Shown here: positions 7,271 through 7,529 of the stretch, in pieces
Position numbering within the stretch: position 1 is the first letter of the stretch
How the letters are laid out: each line of letters opens with the position of its first letter
NCBI GenBank assembly: GCA_017383945.1
Contig: JAFNUQ010000203.1
Coordinates: forward strand, 1-7,529
DNA: 7,529 nt
Origin: Bacteroidales bacterium
GTDB taxonomy: Bacteria; Bacteroidota; Bacteroidia; Bacteroidales; UBA932
Reading direction: 5' to 3'
The notes under the pieces: model-generated
Seen by the model: only the letters and a program-made list of their open reading frames with translations
What the model was told of the DNA's origin: nothing
The model's database searches: none
Position numbers and translations under genes: made by a program

Positions 7271-7529
7271 CGGATACGGCAAGATGGGACATATGATTGA
7301 AGCGGTACTCCAGCGTCGAGGAATCGAGTTGGCGATGGCTTCGGAAGATGTGTGCTCAGTTCCTGATGATCTTGCTCGTGAATGTGTGTGTATAGATTTT
7401 ACGACACCAGAGGCCTTCAGGGCCAATTATCCGACGATAGCAGCAAAATTCAAGGCTGTAGTTGTGGGTACAACAGGCTGGTATGATATTAAGGATCAGG
7501 TATTTGAAGCTTTTAACCAGCACAATACC
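7254..7529 (+). CDS. dapB: 4-hydroxy-tetrahydrodipicolinate reductase (DapB), N-terminal part, cut by the window edge
   Basis: Reduces the DapA product to tetrahydrodipicolinate with NAD(P)H, on the route to meso-DAP and lysine. The 92 residues present cover the nucleotide-binding domain: the Rossmann motif SGYGKMGHMIE (6-16), the DFTTPEA motif (48-54) and VVVGTTGW (69-76), all typical of DapB. The section between the second strand and DFTTP is much shorter than in E. coli DapB, making this a compact form; from memory Bacteroidota homologues are similarly short. The catalytic His/Lys region lies beyond the edge. The start ATG is inside the end of the M20 gene (17-nt overlap) and is supported by the conserved MKVVISGYG opening; no Shine-Dalgarno precedes it. 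The reading frame remains open to the end of the window. Confidence 0.93.
   Translation, partial: MKVVISGYGKMGHMIEAVLQRRGIELAMASEDVCSVPDDLARECVCIDFTTPEAFRANYPTIAAKFKAVVVGTTGWYDIKDQVFEAFNQHNT

Noticed and set aside
7133..7426. Minus-strand 97-codon open frame across the M20/dapB junction
   Set aside because: It is opposite the M20 C terminus and the recognisable DapB N terminus, with no motif of its own.

Overview
The window looks like part of a Bacteroidota chromosome, most likely order Bacteroidales. This rests on protein similarity recalled from memory (AspRS, MurA and ThrA resemble Bacteroides homologues), on the absence of Shine-Dalgarno sequences before every start, on AT-rich start contexts, and on a TAnnTTTG promoter element just upstream of the first gene. 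There is no sign of mobile DNA, phage, CRISPR or RNA genes.

Layout, all on the + strand: a short promoter/leader region (1-56), aspS (57-1826), murB (1817-2824), murA (2821-4128), a fused aspartokinase-homoserine dehydrogenase (4128-6296), an M20-family metallohydrolase (6296-7270), and the 5' part of dapB (7254 to the window edge). Every junction overlaps, by 10, 4, 1, 1 and 17 nt, so there is no intergenic DNA after position 56 and no terminator. The set reads as one translationally coupled operon that continues past the right edge.

The genes share a theme. MurA and MurB make UDP-MurNAc, the sugar precursor of peptidoglycan. Aspartokinase and DapB lie on the aspartate route to diaminopimelate (DAP), the cross-linking residue of the peptide stem. 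The M20 hydrolase between them may be a deacylase of that route, but its substrate cannot be read from sequence. AspRS uses the same amino acid, aspartate, for translation.

The most unusual gene is the ThrA-like fusion. It is about 100 residues shorter than E. coli ThrA, seems to have lost the first of the two ACT regulatory domains, lacks the threonine-binding Gln in the remaining one, and carries several changes at normally invariant homoserine dehydrogenase positions. Together with its place beside dapB, this suggests an aspartokinase specialised for DAP supply with altered feedback control. MurA carries the natural Cys-to-Asp active-site change that predicts fosfomycin insensitivity. I see no wholly new system; the novelty lies in how this operon is put together and in the altered ThrA.
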